A stretch of 5,791 bases of DNA from Bacteroidota bacterium. GTDB lineage: Bacteria > Bacteroidota > Ignavibacteria > UBA10030. A program made the translations under genes and the position numbers. The notes beneath the pieces were generated by a model. That model was not told the DNA's origin, ran no database searches, and was given only the letters and a program-made list of their open reading frames with translations. Positions 1-5,791 of this stretch are shown one piece after another (within the stretch, counting starts at the first letter, position 1; every line of letters starts with the position of its first letter). Where the stretch lies: the NCBI GenBank assembly GCA_003453835.1, contig DMMN01000382.1:5672-11462 (forward strand), given 5' to 3'.

Positions 1-2959
1 CAATCGTCACAGAAGCAGTCGGGCCTACCGTAGCATTACCGACCGTGAGATTACCCGTCAACGTGGAGCTTGTTGCGTTCATCGTAACCGTTGCAGTTGC
101 GCCGGTCAGGATGCTCGTTCCCTGAATGGTCAGGTTACCCGAGATGACCTTTAGGTTTGTCGAAGTAAACGCAGCACTCGCAGCAGCCGGTTCAAATGAC
201 AGACTGTTAACCGTTGCAGCCGCTGCCGTGACGGTCGAGCCCGTTAAGGTCGATCCGTTACCCGTAACCGTCAAAACTCCAGCGGCTGTAATTGTTCCGG
301 CCACCGTATGGCTCTGAGCATCGCCATCCAGAGTTATCGGGTTCGCAGCATTGCCCGCCGCAAGCGTGGCACCCTGACCAACGAAGAGAGCTCCTTTCAC
401 AGTAAGATTCTGTGCAGGAAGATCCATGACAGTCGCATTCGTTGCAGGAGCCGCCAATGTGAGATTACGCTTAATTGTAATCGCAGCAGTGTGAGCAAGG
501 ATTAGCTTATTTGCCGCAGAAGTTGCGGTCATCGTAAGATCCCGGACATTGCCCGAGGTGAGTTCTGCGCCCGAGGTCGTGCTGTTCACGGTGACAGTCA
601 CATCAGCCGCAAATGCGCCAGTATACTCGAGGTCATAGTCAACGGCCACGTTTGTGTTGAAACCGCCTGCGGTCACAAAAATGCCAAGCGCGCTACCGGT
701 TGTAGCATTGATATTCCGGATGATGCTGGCTGCTGTCCCTGTCGGACCAAAGGAGCCAGAGCCGTTGTTGATTTCTAAGTCGCCCGAAGTGAATCGCAGC
801 ACGCCGTTAAACTTCACATGGTTTGCAGCGCTCATGACGACCTTGTTCGCCGCAGCCGTTCCAACATCAATAGTGATATAGGAATAGACTCCTGTTCCGG
901 CGATCGTCTGGCCCGTATAGGCAGCAGCCGATCCCGATACAGTGTTCACACCACCGAAGATAACTCCGCCACCGCCTGTGGCCGTGTAGGAGCCGGCATT
1001 CGTGATTGATGCGCTATTTGCAAAAAGAATGATATTGAATGTGGAAAGAGCCAGACTTGTGTTCGCACTGATCGACACTGCTCCAGTTGCTCGAACGGAC
1101 TGACCAAGGGTGATCGTTCCACTTGTGTTCGTGAACGTCAGATCGCTGACCTGGATCAATGGTCCGCCGTTGAAGTTCTGTGCACCAGTTGTACTAGTGA
1201 ACGTAGTCTTCGAAGCAGCGCCGGCAGTAAACGTTCCGCCCGTCCTATTGAAATCTCCCTTCACGTCAAGAGTCGACGCGGCATTCGCAGCGAGGGTAAA
1301 CGTTCCGCCACTCTGGGTATAACCGCGAGTAGTGAACACGACGTTACCAACGTTCACAGTTCCGCCAGTCAGATTGAACGCTCCACCGGTAGAGATTGTC
1401 GTGGCGATCGAAACTGTAAGAGTCCCTGCGCTGACATTCAGGTTGCTCGCCGTAATAGCATTTGTCTGGAATGTCGTTGTGCCCGAACCGCTGAGTGTGA
1501 CGTTCGAGAGTGTTCCACCATCAAATGATGGAGTACCTGTCGAAGTGACTGCGATGCCGCCCGAGCCTGAAGCGGTAACCGTTCCACCATTTGTTAAGTG
1601 CGCTGCGGAACCGCTCAAGGTCAGAACGTTTGCCCCAAGAGCCACCGTTCCAGCATTGGTAAAGACACCCGCGACAGACAATGTTCCATTGACAGTCGTT
1701 GTCGCACCCGTCACATTGGTAAGAGTGCCACGAATCGTGCCCCCCGCAAGAGTCATCGTTCCAGCGGAGGCCGCGTTAGTCACATTGAGAATCACAACCG
1801 TCGCTCCCGTTCCACCGGTAGCGGCAGTAAGGCTACCAAGAGTCAATGCGCCTGCAGCACCGTTACGCGCTGTCACCGTAGCATCCCAGGTTGCCGTAGC
1901 TTGCGAGTTCACCAAGGTGATCGGCTGGTTAAACGCGATGGAGCCCGTGGATTGATTGTCAACAATGTATGTTCCTCCAGCAGCAGCAAAAACGTTGGCG
2001 CCCGTAAAAGTTCCTGCGGTCCAGGTAGCTGCGCCATCAAAAACTATACTACCTGTGCTTGTATTCTCGACGCTTCCGAGATTTGCATCTGCAGTTCCAT
2101 TGGTGATCGAGAAACCAACCGTGCTGCTGAACGTTAAGGTTCCCGTGCCATTGTTCGTGATGTCATTCGCGCCCATGGTGATAGCGCCTGCAAAGGTCGC
2201 GTTTCCGCTCGTGCCAGTAACGCCACCCAGCGTCATCGCATTGCTGAGCGTTACAGTTGTACCCGCCGTCTTGTTAACGGTCAATACACCTGTGCCATAG
2301 GTACCGTAATTTGATTCGGGACCACCTGTAGGCGAGCTTCCGCCTCCGTACGTCAGGTTCAGATTGGTGCCCTTCTGAGGTGCAGCATTGCTAAAAGCAG
2401 AAGTGCCATTCATAGTGATTGTTCCGAGCGAGGCAATTCTGAAGGACGCTGCAAGAGCGATATTCATCGTTGAATTATTCGTGCTGGATCCGAGAGTTAG
2501 ATTACCCGTTGCGCCTGCTGCAATATTGAAATATGCATTGCCGTCCGATGAGACGATATTCAACGTCCCGCCAGAGACGTTATAAATGAAGCTGCCGGCG
2601 GAGAGCTGAACTTCGTTGTTCGACAACAGCGGCGCTACTTGAATCGTAATACTGCTGCCGGCAACAAAGGCTGTGTAGGTTGTCGTATTGATGTCGACAT
2701 TCCCGCCGGCACCATTACCGCCGTTGTATGTTCCAGCCTTAATGCTGAGAGTCCCACCATTGGCCAAAGCAGCAAGCCCGCCATTGATCGTTGCCTTCGG
2801 TCCTGTTCCTGCGGGGTTGTTAATTTCGTTTGCTCCGGTGTAGGTATCAGAACCGTTTGTGACGTCGACGTAGACGGTCTGAGCAAACGCGGTACCCGCG
2901 ACCACGAAGAGCAAGGTCAGAAGCAACGCGCCAAGCTTGAAAATTGTTCTTGAGTTCAT
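1..2959 (-). CDS. Giant exported beta-helix / beta-strand-repeat surface protein, N-terminal part (3' end outside window)
   Basis: An uninterrupted reading frame runs from ATG at 2959 to the window edge: 986 full codons, no stop, so the protein continues past base 1. The ATG follows a strong ribosome-binding site and gives a classic signal peptide (residues 1-26, MNSRTIFKLG then a Leu/Val-rich core, AxA-type cleavage AFA|QT). Residues about 29-80 (YVDVTNGSD, GPKATINGGLAAL, GGTLSIKAGTY) match the motif found at the start of many right-handed parallel beta-helix proteins (DUF1565-like: NGSD, GP-x-TI, GGT-x-x-I-x-AGTY). The rest is rich in Thr, Gly, Ala, Ser and Asn, poor in charged residues, and I saw no cysteine. 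Irregular coil-like repeats such as FNLTGGTV, YTQSGGTF and FNRTGGTF place GGT at residues 532, 551 and 574, a step of 19-23 residues typical of beta-helix coils. The family suggests a secreted adhesin or surface-coat protein. In FCB bacteria such proteins often end in a type IX secretion sorting domain, but that end is not visible. The specific function is unknown. Confidence 0.88.
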   Translation of the reverse strand, partial: MNSRTIFKLGALLLTLLFVVAGTAFAQTVYVDVTNGSDTYTGANEINNPAGTGPKATINGGLAALANGGTLSIKAGTYNGGNGAGGNVDINTTTYTAFVAGSSITIQVAPLLSNNEVQLSAGSFIYNVSGGTLNIVSSDGNAYFNIAAGATGNLTLGSSTNNSTMNIALAASFRIASLGTITMNGTSAFSNAAPQKGTNLNLTYGGGSSPTGGPESNYGTYGTGVLTVNKTAGTTVTLSNAMTLGGVTGTSGNATFAGAITMGANDITNNGTGTLTFSSTVGFSITNGTADANLGSVENTSTGSIVFDGAATWTAGTFTGANVFAAAGGTYIVDNQSTGSIAFNQPITLVNSQATATWDATVTARNGAAGALTLGSLTAATGGTGATVVILNVTNAASAGTMTLAGGTIRGTLTNVTGATTTVNGTLSVAGVFTNAGTVALGANVLTLSGSAAHLTNGGTVTASGSGGIAVTSTGTPSFDGGTLSNVTLSGSGTTTFQTNAITASNLNVSAGTLTVSIATTISTGGAFNLTGGTVNVGNVVFTTRGYTQSGGTFTLAANAASTLDVKGDFNRTGGTFTAGAASKTTFTSTTGAQNFNGGPLIQVSDLTFTNTSGTITLGQSVRATGAVSISANTSLALSTFNIILFANSASITNAGSYTATGGGGVIFGGVNTVSGSAAAYTGQTIAGTGVYSYITIDVGTAAANKVVMSAANHVKFNGVLRFTSGDLEINNGSGSFGPTGTAASIIRNINATTGSALGIFVTAGGFNTNVAVDYDLEYTGAFAADVTVTVNSTTSGAELTSGNVRDLTMTATSAANKLILAHTAAITIKRNLTLAAPATNATVMDLPAQNLTVKGALFVGQGATLAAGNAANPITLDGDAQSHTVAGTITAAGVLTVTGNGSTLTGSTVTAAAATVNSLSFEPAAASAAFTSTNLKVISGNLTIQGTSILTGATATVTMNATSSTLTGNLTVGNATVGPTASVTI

Positions 2960-2963
2960 TTGT

Positions 2964-2969
2964 TCCTCC
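2964..2969 (-). promoter_or_regulatory. Ribosome-binding site of the beta-helix gene
   Basis: On the minus strand GGAGGA is followed by ACAA and then ATG at 2959. This strong Shine-Dalgarno match, with about 5 nt between the GGAGG core and the start codon, fixes the start. It agrees with the signal peptide that begins at the same ATG. Confidence 0.85.
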
Positions 2970-3016
2970 GAAAAGAGATTGTTTATTATTTGCATCGGAC
3001 ATCGAAACATCTTCTT

Positions 3017-3050
3017 CCCCGCTAACCTTCGTGCCGGGGGGTCACGAAAG
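3017..3050 (-). promoter_or_regulatory. Leader hairpin with possible pseudoknot upstream of the beta-helix gene
   Basis: In the minus-strand transcript CTTTCGTG (3050-3043) pairs with CACGAAGG (3033-3026) as an 8-bp stem with one G-U pair. The 9-nt loop ACCCCCCGG has a run of six C. Five nucleotides after the stem lies GGGG (3020-3017), which could pair with the loop C run to form an H-type pseudoknot. It ends about 50 nt before the ribosome-binding site, where it could influence translation or message stability. There is no U run, so it is not a standard terminator. It matches no riboswitch class I can name. The pairing is seen in the sequence; the regulatory role is inference. Confidence 0.35.
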
Positions 3051-3334
3051 TCTGAACCTCTCTTCTCTCTGGCCTTCGAACGATCATCTACATCAATCGC
3101 CGAAAGGAGAGACGAAGAACCTAACTAGAATTTATAACGCTTCTCTTCATTCCTCATTGCTCCTTTTCTTGTGAGGGGTTTAGGTTTGGTTGTCAAAGGG
3201 GGAACTACGTTCTGTACTGCTACAACGATTTCTTTCCACTGCAGTAAGGGAATGACGTGTTGCACTTTCGGCGCGCTCACTCTTGTCTGCCACCATCCGC
3301 ACACCCATGCAACGGTGCTAAAAAATGTGGTGTC

Positions 3335-3363
3335 AATATAGAAACATTCAGAATTGTTGTCAA
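3335..3363 (-). promoter_or_regulatory. Sigma70-type promoter for the beta-helix gene
   Basis: On the minus strand a perfect -35 box TTGACA (3363-3358) is followed by exactly 17 bases and a -10 box TATATT (3340-3335, five of six matches to TATAAT). Directly upstream is an A-rich stretch containing seven A in a row (3373-3367), resembling an UP element. Transcription would start near 3328 and run into the beta-helix gene at 2959, giving a leader of about 370 nt. It follows the general bacterial consensus, not the TTTG/TAnnTTTG form of classical Bacteroidota promoters. Confidence 0.65.
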
Positions 3364-3557
3364 GTGTTTTTTTAAGGTACACCCCCCTATTTTCATATAT
3401 ATGAGTCGGTTGCGGATAACCAACCTTCTATTCAACTCGGAACGCCTAGCGCATCCCAAGCCTGCCTCCGGAACCGTCGAAATCACCAAAACAAGCCTGA
3501 AATATAGGGCTTCTTCTTGTCGAGGAGATTCAAAACTCGGCGGGCGGAGCCGGGATG

Positions 3558-3586
3558 AAGATACATAAAGAGAGCCCCCCTGTCAA
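3558..3586 (-). promoter_or_regulatory. Second, upstream sigma70-like promoter
   Basis: On the minus strand TTGACA (3586-3581) is followed by 17 bases and TATCTT (3563-3558, four of six matches). The flank ACTTGACA is shared with the promoter at 3335-3363. The spacer begins with six G. Transcription would start near 3551. No gene starts close downstream, so it may be a second promoter for the beta-helix gene with a leader of about 590 nt, or may make a short non-coding transcript. Confidence 0.4.
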
Positions 3587-3615
3587 GTAGGTGTGTGCCG
3601 CCGGTCAATCAAGTC

Positions 3616-3686
3616 AGAAACCCGACTTCCACTGCGTTAGAAACCCGACTTCTCATCGCGAATTCGCAGCGAGAAGTCGGGTTTCT
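3616..3686. repeat. REP-like palindromic repeat, copy A (perfect hairpin plus half copy)
   Basis: AGAAACCCGACTTCTC (3639-3654) and its exact reverse complement (3671-3686) form a perfect 16-bp inverted repeat. The 16-base centre contains the 10-bp palindrome GCGAATTCGC (3658-3667). A further half unit AGAAACCCGACTTC lies at 3616-3629, 23 bases before the left arm. The element begins 6 bp after the stop codon of the Wzi-family gene, a common place for REP elements. It could stabilise the 3' end of that message, but it lacks a T run and so is not a canonical terminator. Degenerate copies of the same unit flank the transposase remnant at 5298-5348 and 5746-5790, which suggests this family is, or was, mobilised by that type of enzyme. 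Confidence 0.85.
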
Positions 3687-3692
3687 CATCAT

Positions 3693-5366
3693 CTACCACA
3701 CTCCATACCGGACACCAATAGAGAACTCTGCGGTTGCCTTCTTGTCGATCCGCGCAGATTCGTCGCTTAGAGTTCTCGACCGGAAATGGACATCGAGAAA
3801 TCCATCCCTTACGAACTGATAGCGGGCTTCTATGCCGAGCGTTCGCTCCTCACGGAGGGGACCGTACAAGAATGGTTGCGACGGAAGCGCGTACTGGTAC
3901 GCAATGTCCTTCAATCCACCTTTTCGGTAAATCTCGTACGATCCGCCGAGCACGAGAGCGCGCATCGGCCTGTAGGTCAGTCCCAGAAACAGATTGTCCG
4001 CATTCTGCCCGATCCAATGACCGAGGTCGTAGCCGTTGTTCGTAAAGTTCGTTGAAGGATACTTGTGGGAGTACACCCACGGATTGAGCCGCGTGTACTC
4101 GACAAGGAACTCAAGATTCTCCAGCATCAAATCGTAGGTCTGAAGTCCGATCGTGTAGCCGACCTGATTTCGTTCTCTGGTTGGATTCAGTATCTCATCG
4201 GAGTTCAGTTCATCAATAAAGATCGAGCTATAGACGTTCACGTTTCGGAAAGCGTTGATGTCGAACGAAAAGAACCATTGTGTGTTATCCGTATCTCTGT
4301 TGTAGTGCTCGGCCCCTTTGAAATACATGATCGGGATCAGATAGATGAAGTCAACTCCACGATCTCCATAGACGATCGATTCACCGAGGGCGATATCGAG
4401 ACCATTCAGCGGAGTGATCTCCAGTTGGTGCGCAGCCAGATACTTCAGCCGATTAACGGATCGGAAAAAATCTCTTGTGGGCGACGAGCCTGCGTGATAG
4501 GAACGAACCGAGTCAATAATCTGCGAGTTGAGCTCGGCATGGAAGTAGACAAAATCTATCCACGATGCCAGCGGGACCCGTAGCTTTATCTGCGGATACG
4601 ATGGAGCTTTCTCCGAAAAGGCAAGTGTCCCTCTTCGCCCCAATCCCCAAACGTTTTGCATCTTCTCCAACGAGAATTGAAACTCTCCCGCCTGCCAGGT
4701 TAGTTGCGCTTCGGTCATATCATACTCCAGGACGTCGCCGGAGCCTCCGGTCTGAATGATGCCCGGATCCGGAATGTTCAGCTTCGGCCGGTTGATCGCT
4801 TTCCCGACCTCCCGATTGTCGATGAAGTTGAAATAAAAGCCGAAGTCGTCATAGACGTAGCCGGTGATCTTGGCGCCCTGAGATCGCAATCGGACACTCT
4901 CCTTGTCGACACTTCTATAAAAGTACTGCCCGATGAGATCAAGATGGACGATGCCTTTCGGCAAGTCCGTGGAGAGCAGGTGCCAGCGGATCTCCGAGGG
5001 TTCAGAATCCCCATCTAATGATGACAGCTCGTACTGAAACTCCCCTTTCAGGAACTCATAGATATCGCGCTCCACACTCGTCATCTGCTTGGCCTTCTCC
5101 GCAAGATCCTTCAGATGTCTTGCAAGGTCACGTCGGGAAAGCGGTCTCGCAGCATCCCGATACTGCTGCAGGAGCCCGCGGGATTCCATTCTTCTCAGGA
5201 ATTGATAGACCTCGTGGGATGACGGAAGATAGATGGATTGGGAGAAGGTGGAACAAACGAACAGGATGAGCGAGAGGATGAGGTGTTTGGCGCGGTTAGA
5301 AACCCGACCTTTCGCGGTGAGTTCGCGAGTAGTAGGAGTCAGGCTTCTTACCGTTCTATTCTCCAA
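3693..5366 (-). CDS. Capsule assembly Wzi family outer-membrane protein (start codon uncertain)
   Basis: Wzi-family proteins are outer-membrane beta-barrels involved in attaching or assembling capsular polysaccharide at the cell surface. Numbering from the TTG at 5366 (557 aa), a hydrophobic signal-peptide core lies at 27-43 (KHLILSLILFVCSTFSQ), followed by a helical segment with the PLSRRDLARHL motif seen in FCB members. The family hallmark WGLGRRG (240-246) with APSYP (254-258) comes next, then HQLEITP (313-319), DRGVDFIYLIP (335-345), GAEHYNRDTDN (351-361) and an IDEL segment near 385. The protein ends GVRYGVW, with the terminal aromatic residue typical of outer-membrane barrels. The start is a problem. 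No ATG, GTG or TTG lies between the signal peptide and L1, because a repeat copy (5298-5348) fills the expected start region. In-frame upstream choices are TTG at 5366, 5381 and 5411 and ATG at 5465 and 5501, all inside or touching the transposase remnant. TTG 5366 is the nearest, follows GAGG at about 9 nt, and overlaps the remnant's stop by 11 bases. The family call is firm; start and expression are not. Confidence 0.87.
   Translation of the reverse strand: MENRTVRSLTPTTRELTAKGRVSNRAKHLILSLILFVCSTFSQSIYLPSSHEVYQFLRRMESRGLLQQYRDAARPLSRRDLARHLKDLAEKAKQMTSVERDIYEFLKGEFQYELSSLDGDSEPSEIRWHLLSTDLPKGIVHLDLIGQYFYRSVDKESVRLRSQGAKITGYVYDDFGFYFNFIDNREVGKAINRPKLNIPDPGIIQTGGSGDVLEYDMTEAQLTWQAGEFQFSLEKMQNVWGLGRRGTLAFSEKAPSYPQIKLRVPLASWIDFVYFHAELNSQIIDSVRSYHAGSSPTRDFFRSVNRLKYLAAHQLEITPLNGLDIALGESIVYGDRGVDFIYLIPIMYFKGAEHYNRDTDNTQWFFSFDINAFRNVNVYSSIFIDELNSDEILNPTRERNQVGYTIGLQTYDLMLENLEFLVEYTRLNPWVYSHKYPSTNFTNNGYDLGHWIGQNADNLFLGLTYRPMRALVLGGSYEIYRKGGLKDIAYQYALPSQPFLYGPLREERTLGIEARYQFVRDGFLDVHFRSRTLSDESARIDKKATAEFSIGVRYGVW
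5298..5348. repeat. REP-like palindromic repeat, copy B (degenerate, inside the 5' end of the Wzi frame)
   Basis: Starts with AGAAACCCGAC and ends with GTCAGGCTTCT, whose outer arms pair imperfectly (8 of 10). An inner stem TCGCG (5312-5316) / CGCGA (5324-5328) encloses a short loop. The 12 bases CGCGGTGAGTTC (5313-5324) are identical in copy C at 5758-5769. Read on the minus strand, the repeat encodes residues just before the Wzi signal-peptide core and occupies the place where a native start codon and ribosome-binding site would be expected. It lies 7 bp beyond the transposase remnant's stop codon. Confidence 0.75.
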
Positions 5367-5712
5367 ACAAGTAGTCCTCAATCTTGTCTTCCTTTCCCCT
5401 AGCCTCAGCAAAGTCCAGGACGAATCTTCTGTATTCCAACCCGTTGCGGATCCTGATCGAAGCATTCGGACTGATCTGCTCCGCAGAAGTCCAGACTGCA
5501 TTGTACGAGTTCTTCCAGTCTTCAGGGGATTTGACTAGTCCGGCAGTCACCGGGTTGAGGTGAATGGATCGACACAGGTGGATCAAGTAATCATCACCCA
5601 CGACTGCTTTCGGGTGAAACGGCCCTTGGAATAGGTGACCGACCCTCTTGTACCAGCTATTGAACGATCTGACCTACGAGGTGGCAAAAGACTGCAGAAC
5701 ACTCGAAAGGTC
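5356..5712 (-). pseudogene. REP-associated tyrosine transposase (RAYT / Y1_Tnp family), 5'-truncated and inactive
   Basis: The minus-strand frame ending at TAG 5358-5356 reads DLSSVLQSFATS, stop, VRSFNSWYKRVGHLFQG, then AVVGDDYLIHLCRSIHLNPVTAGLVKSPEDW, and ends DYLFGE. This matches the C-terminal half of RAYT/IS200-like HUH transposases (typical form: S-x-N-x-x-Y-x-R-V-G-H-L-F-Q-G, then YIHLNPVxAGLVxxPEDW). Three lesions are visible. The N-terminal half with the HUH (NHxH) metal-binding motif is absent, and a repeat copy begins only about 35 bp upstream of the recognisable part. A TAG at 5676-5674 stands where family members usually have Tyr (SY), and a TGA lies further upstream at 5721-5719. 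The conserved RYIHLNPV reads RSIHLNPV, with TCC at 5568-5566; from memory of the E. coli TnpA-REP this Tyr is the catalytic one (Y115), and TAC to TCC is a single base change. No active transposase can be made from this copy. The last part overlaps the possible start of the Wzi-family gene. Confidence 0.85.
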
Positions 5713-5745
5713 AACCGGTCAGTTTCTCTCTGGTTCGCTGTTAGT

Positions 5746-5790
5746 AGTCTGACTTCCCGCGGTGAGTTCTTGGTCAAAAGTCAGGTTTCT
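5746..5790. repeat. REP-like palindromic repeat, copy C (degenerate)
   Basis: Contains CGCGGTGAGTTC (5758-5769), identical to copy B, and ends GTCAGGTTTCT, close to the GTCGGGTTTCT arm of copy A. The outer arms CTGACTT (5749-5755) and AAGTCAG (5778-5784) form a perfect 7-bp stem. It sits at the 5' side of the transposase remnant, at the window edge, so it may be part of a longer cluster. Confidence 0.65.
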
Positions 5791-5791
5791 C

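Larger units (their letters stand above)
2960..3615 (-). other. Long intergenic region and 5' leader of the beta-helix gene
   Basis: About 650 bases without a convincing gene on either strand. Read on the minus strand, it holds two promoter-like sites (3558-3586 and 3335-3363), then about 370 nt of presumed untranslated leader ending at the ribosome-binding site. Within the leader the clearest structure is the hairpin at 3026-3050. Other visible details are a 12-bp palindrome TCATATATATGA at 3393-3404, about 70 bp upstream of the presumed transcription start, which could be an operator or just AT-rich sequence; and runs of six C or G at 3036-3041, 3382-3387 and 3575-3580. Open frames here (for example 3125-3382 minus) span the stronger promoter and resemble no family I know. 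I recognise no known riboswitch class and see no plus-strand gene. Confidence 0.6.
5298..5790 (-). mobile_element. REP - transposase remnant - REP unit
   Basis: Two related palindromic repeats (copies B and C) bracket a decayed RAYT-type transposase gene. RAYT genes flanked by REP-like palindromes are a known arrangement, in which the transposase is thought to act on the repeats. Here the gene is inactive, so the unit is probably a fossil. Its true outer limit may lie beyond the window, because copy C reaches the window edge. Confidence 0.5.

Noticed and set aside
1332..1955. Plus-strand open frame of 207 codons (and other plus-strand frames between 126 and 2953)
   Set aside because: They lie opposite the continuous minus-strand beta-helix gene, are Val/Pro/Ala-rich as expected from the complement of Gly/Thr/Asn codons, and show no domain or good start signal.
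3125..3382. Minus-strand open frame of 85 codons starting with GTG in the leader region
   Set aside because: It spans the near-consensus promoter at 3335-3363, has no clear ribosome-binding site at its start and no recognisable motif. Its last ten codons (ATG at 3157 after AGGAG) could be a tiny leader frame, but the spacing is poor.
3277..3489. Minus-strand open frame of 70 codons between the two promoter-like sites
   Set aside because: No recognisable domain, no clear ribosome-binding site, and overlap with the main promoter; most likely chance.
3484..3522. Weak hairpin (AAGCC / GGCTT near 3494-3512) as a terminator
   Set aside because: The stem is only about five base pairs and the following T-rich stretch is short on both strands, so support is too thin.
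3616..3686. Possible CRISPR array or rho-independent terminator
   Set aside because: There are only one full and one half unit with no spacer series, and the hairpin has no T run on either side; a REP-like element explains it better.
4065..4583. Plus-strand open frame of 172 codons
   Set aside because: It is antisense to the well-supported Wzi-family gene and resembles no protein family.
3693..5501. ATG at 5501 as the true start of the Wzi-family gene (602 codons)
   Set aside because: The first 45 residues are an out-of-frame reading of the transposase remnant and would put about 70 residues before the signal-peptide core, so TTG 5366 is preferred, though not proven.
5583..5777. Minus-strand open frame of 64 codons upstream of the transposase fragment
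   Set aside because: It is in a different frame from the transposase homology, which continues through the TAG at 5676-5674; it is a shadow running from repeat copy C into the remnant.

Overview
All the recognisable content is on the minus strand. The window fits a bacterium of the Bacteroidota/Chlorobiota/Ignavibacteriota (FCB) group. This is inferred from a Wzi-type capsule-assembly outer-membrane protein with an FCB-style N-terminal region, a very large low-complexity exported beta-helix protein, and moderate base composition. No rRNA or other marker gene is present to confirm the taxon.

Layout, read in the direction of transcription (high to low coordinates). (1) 5791-5298: a dead remnant of a REP-associated tyrosine transposase (RAYT, Y1_Tnp family). 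It is truncated at its 5' end, carries a nonsense codon, has Ser where the catalytic Tyr is expected, and is bracketed by two degenerate copies of a palindromic repeat. (2) 5366-3693: a capsule assembly Wzi family protein with a complete C-terminus. Its signal peptide is intact, but a repeat copy sits exactly where the native start codon should be, so the start is unclear. (3) 3686-3616: the best-preserved repeat copy, a perfect 16-bp inverted repeat plus an extra half copy, beginning 6 bp after the Wzi stop codon. (4) 3615-2960: a long intergenic region with no convincing gene. It holds two sigma70-like promoters facing the downstream gene (one TTGACA-17-TATATT, one TTGACA-17-TATCTT) and a leader of about 370 nt with a hairpin that could form a pseudoknot. 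(5) 2959-1: the first 986 codons of a giant secreted beta-helix/beta-strand-repeat protein. It starts with a clear ribosome-binding site and signal peptide and runs off the window with no stop codon.

Both protein genes are envelope functions: one outer-membrane barrel linked to surface polysaccharide, one exported adhesin-like or surface-coat protein. They appear to be transcribed separately, because two promoters and a repeat lie between them. The most interesting points are the transposase-associated repeat that has replaced the 5' end of the Wzi gene, and the long structured leader of the giant exported protein. I did not find a convincing novel multi-gene system.
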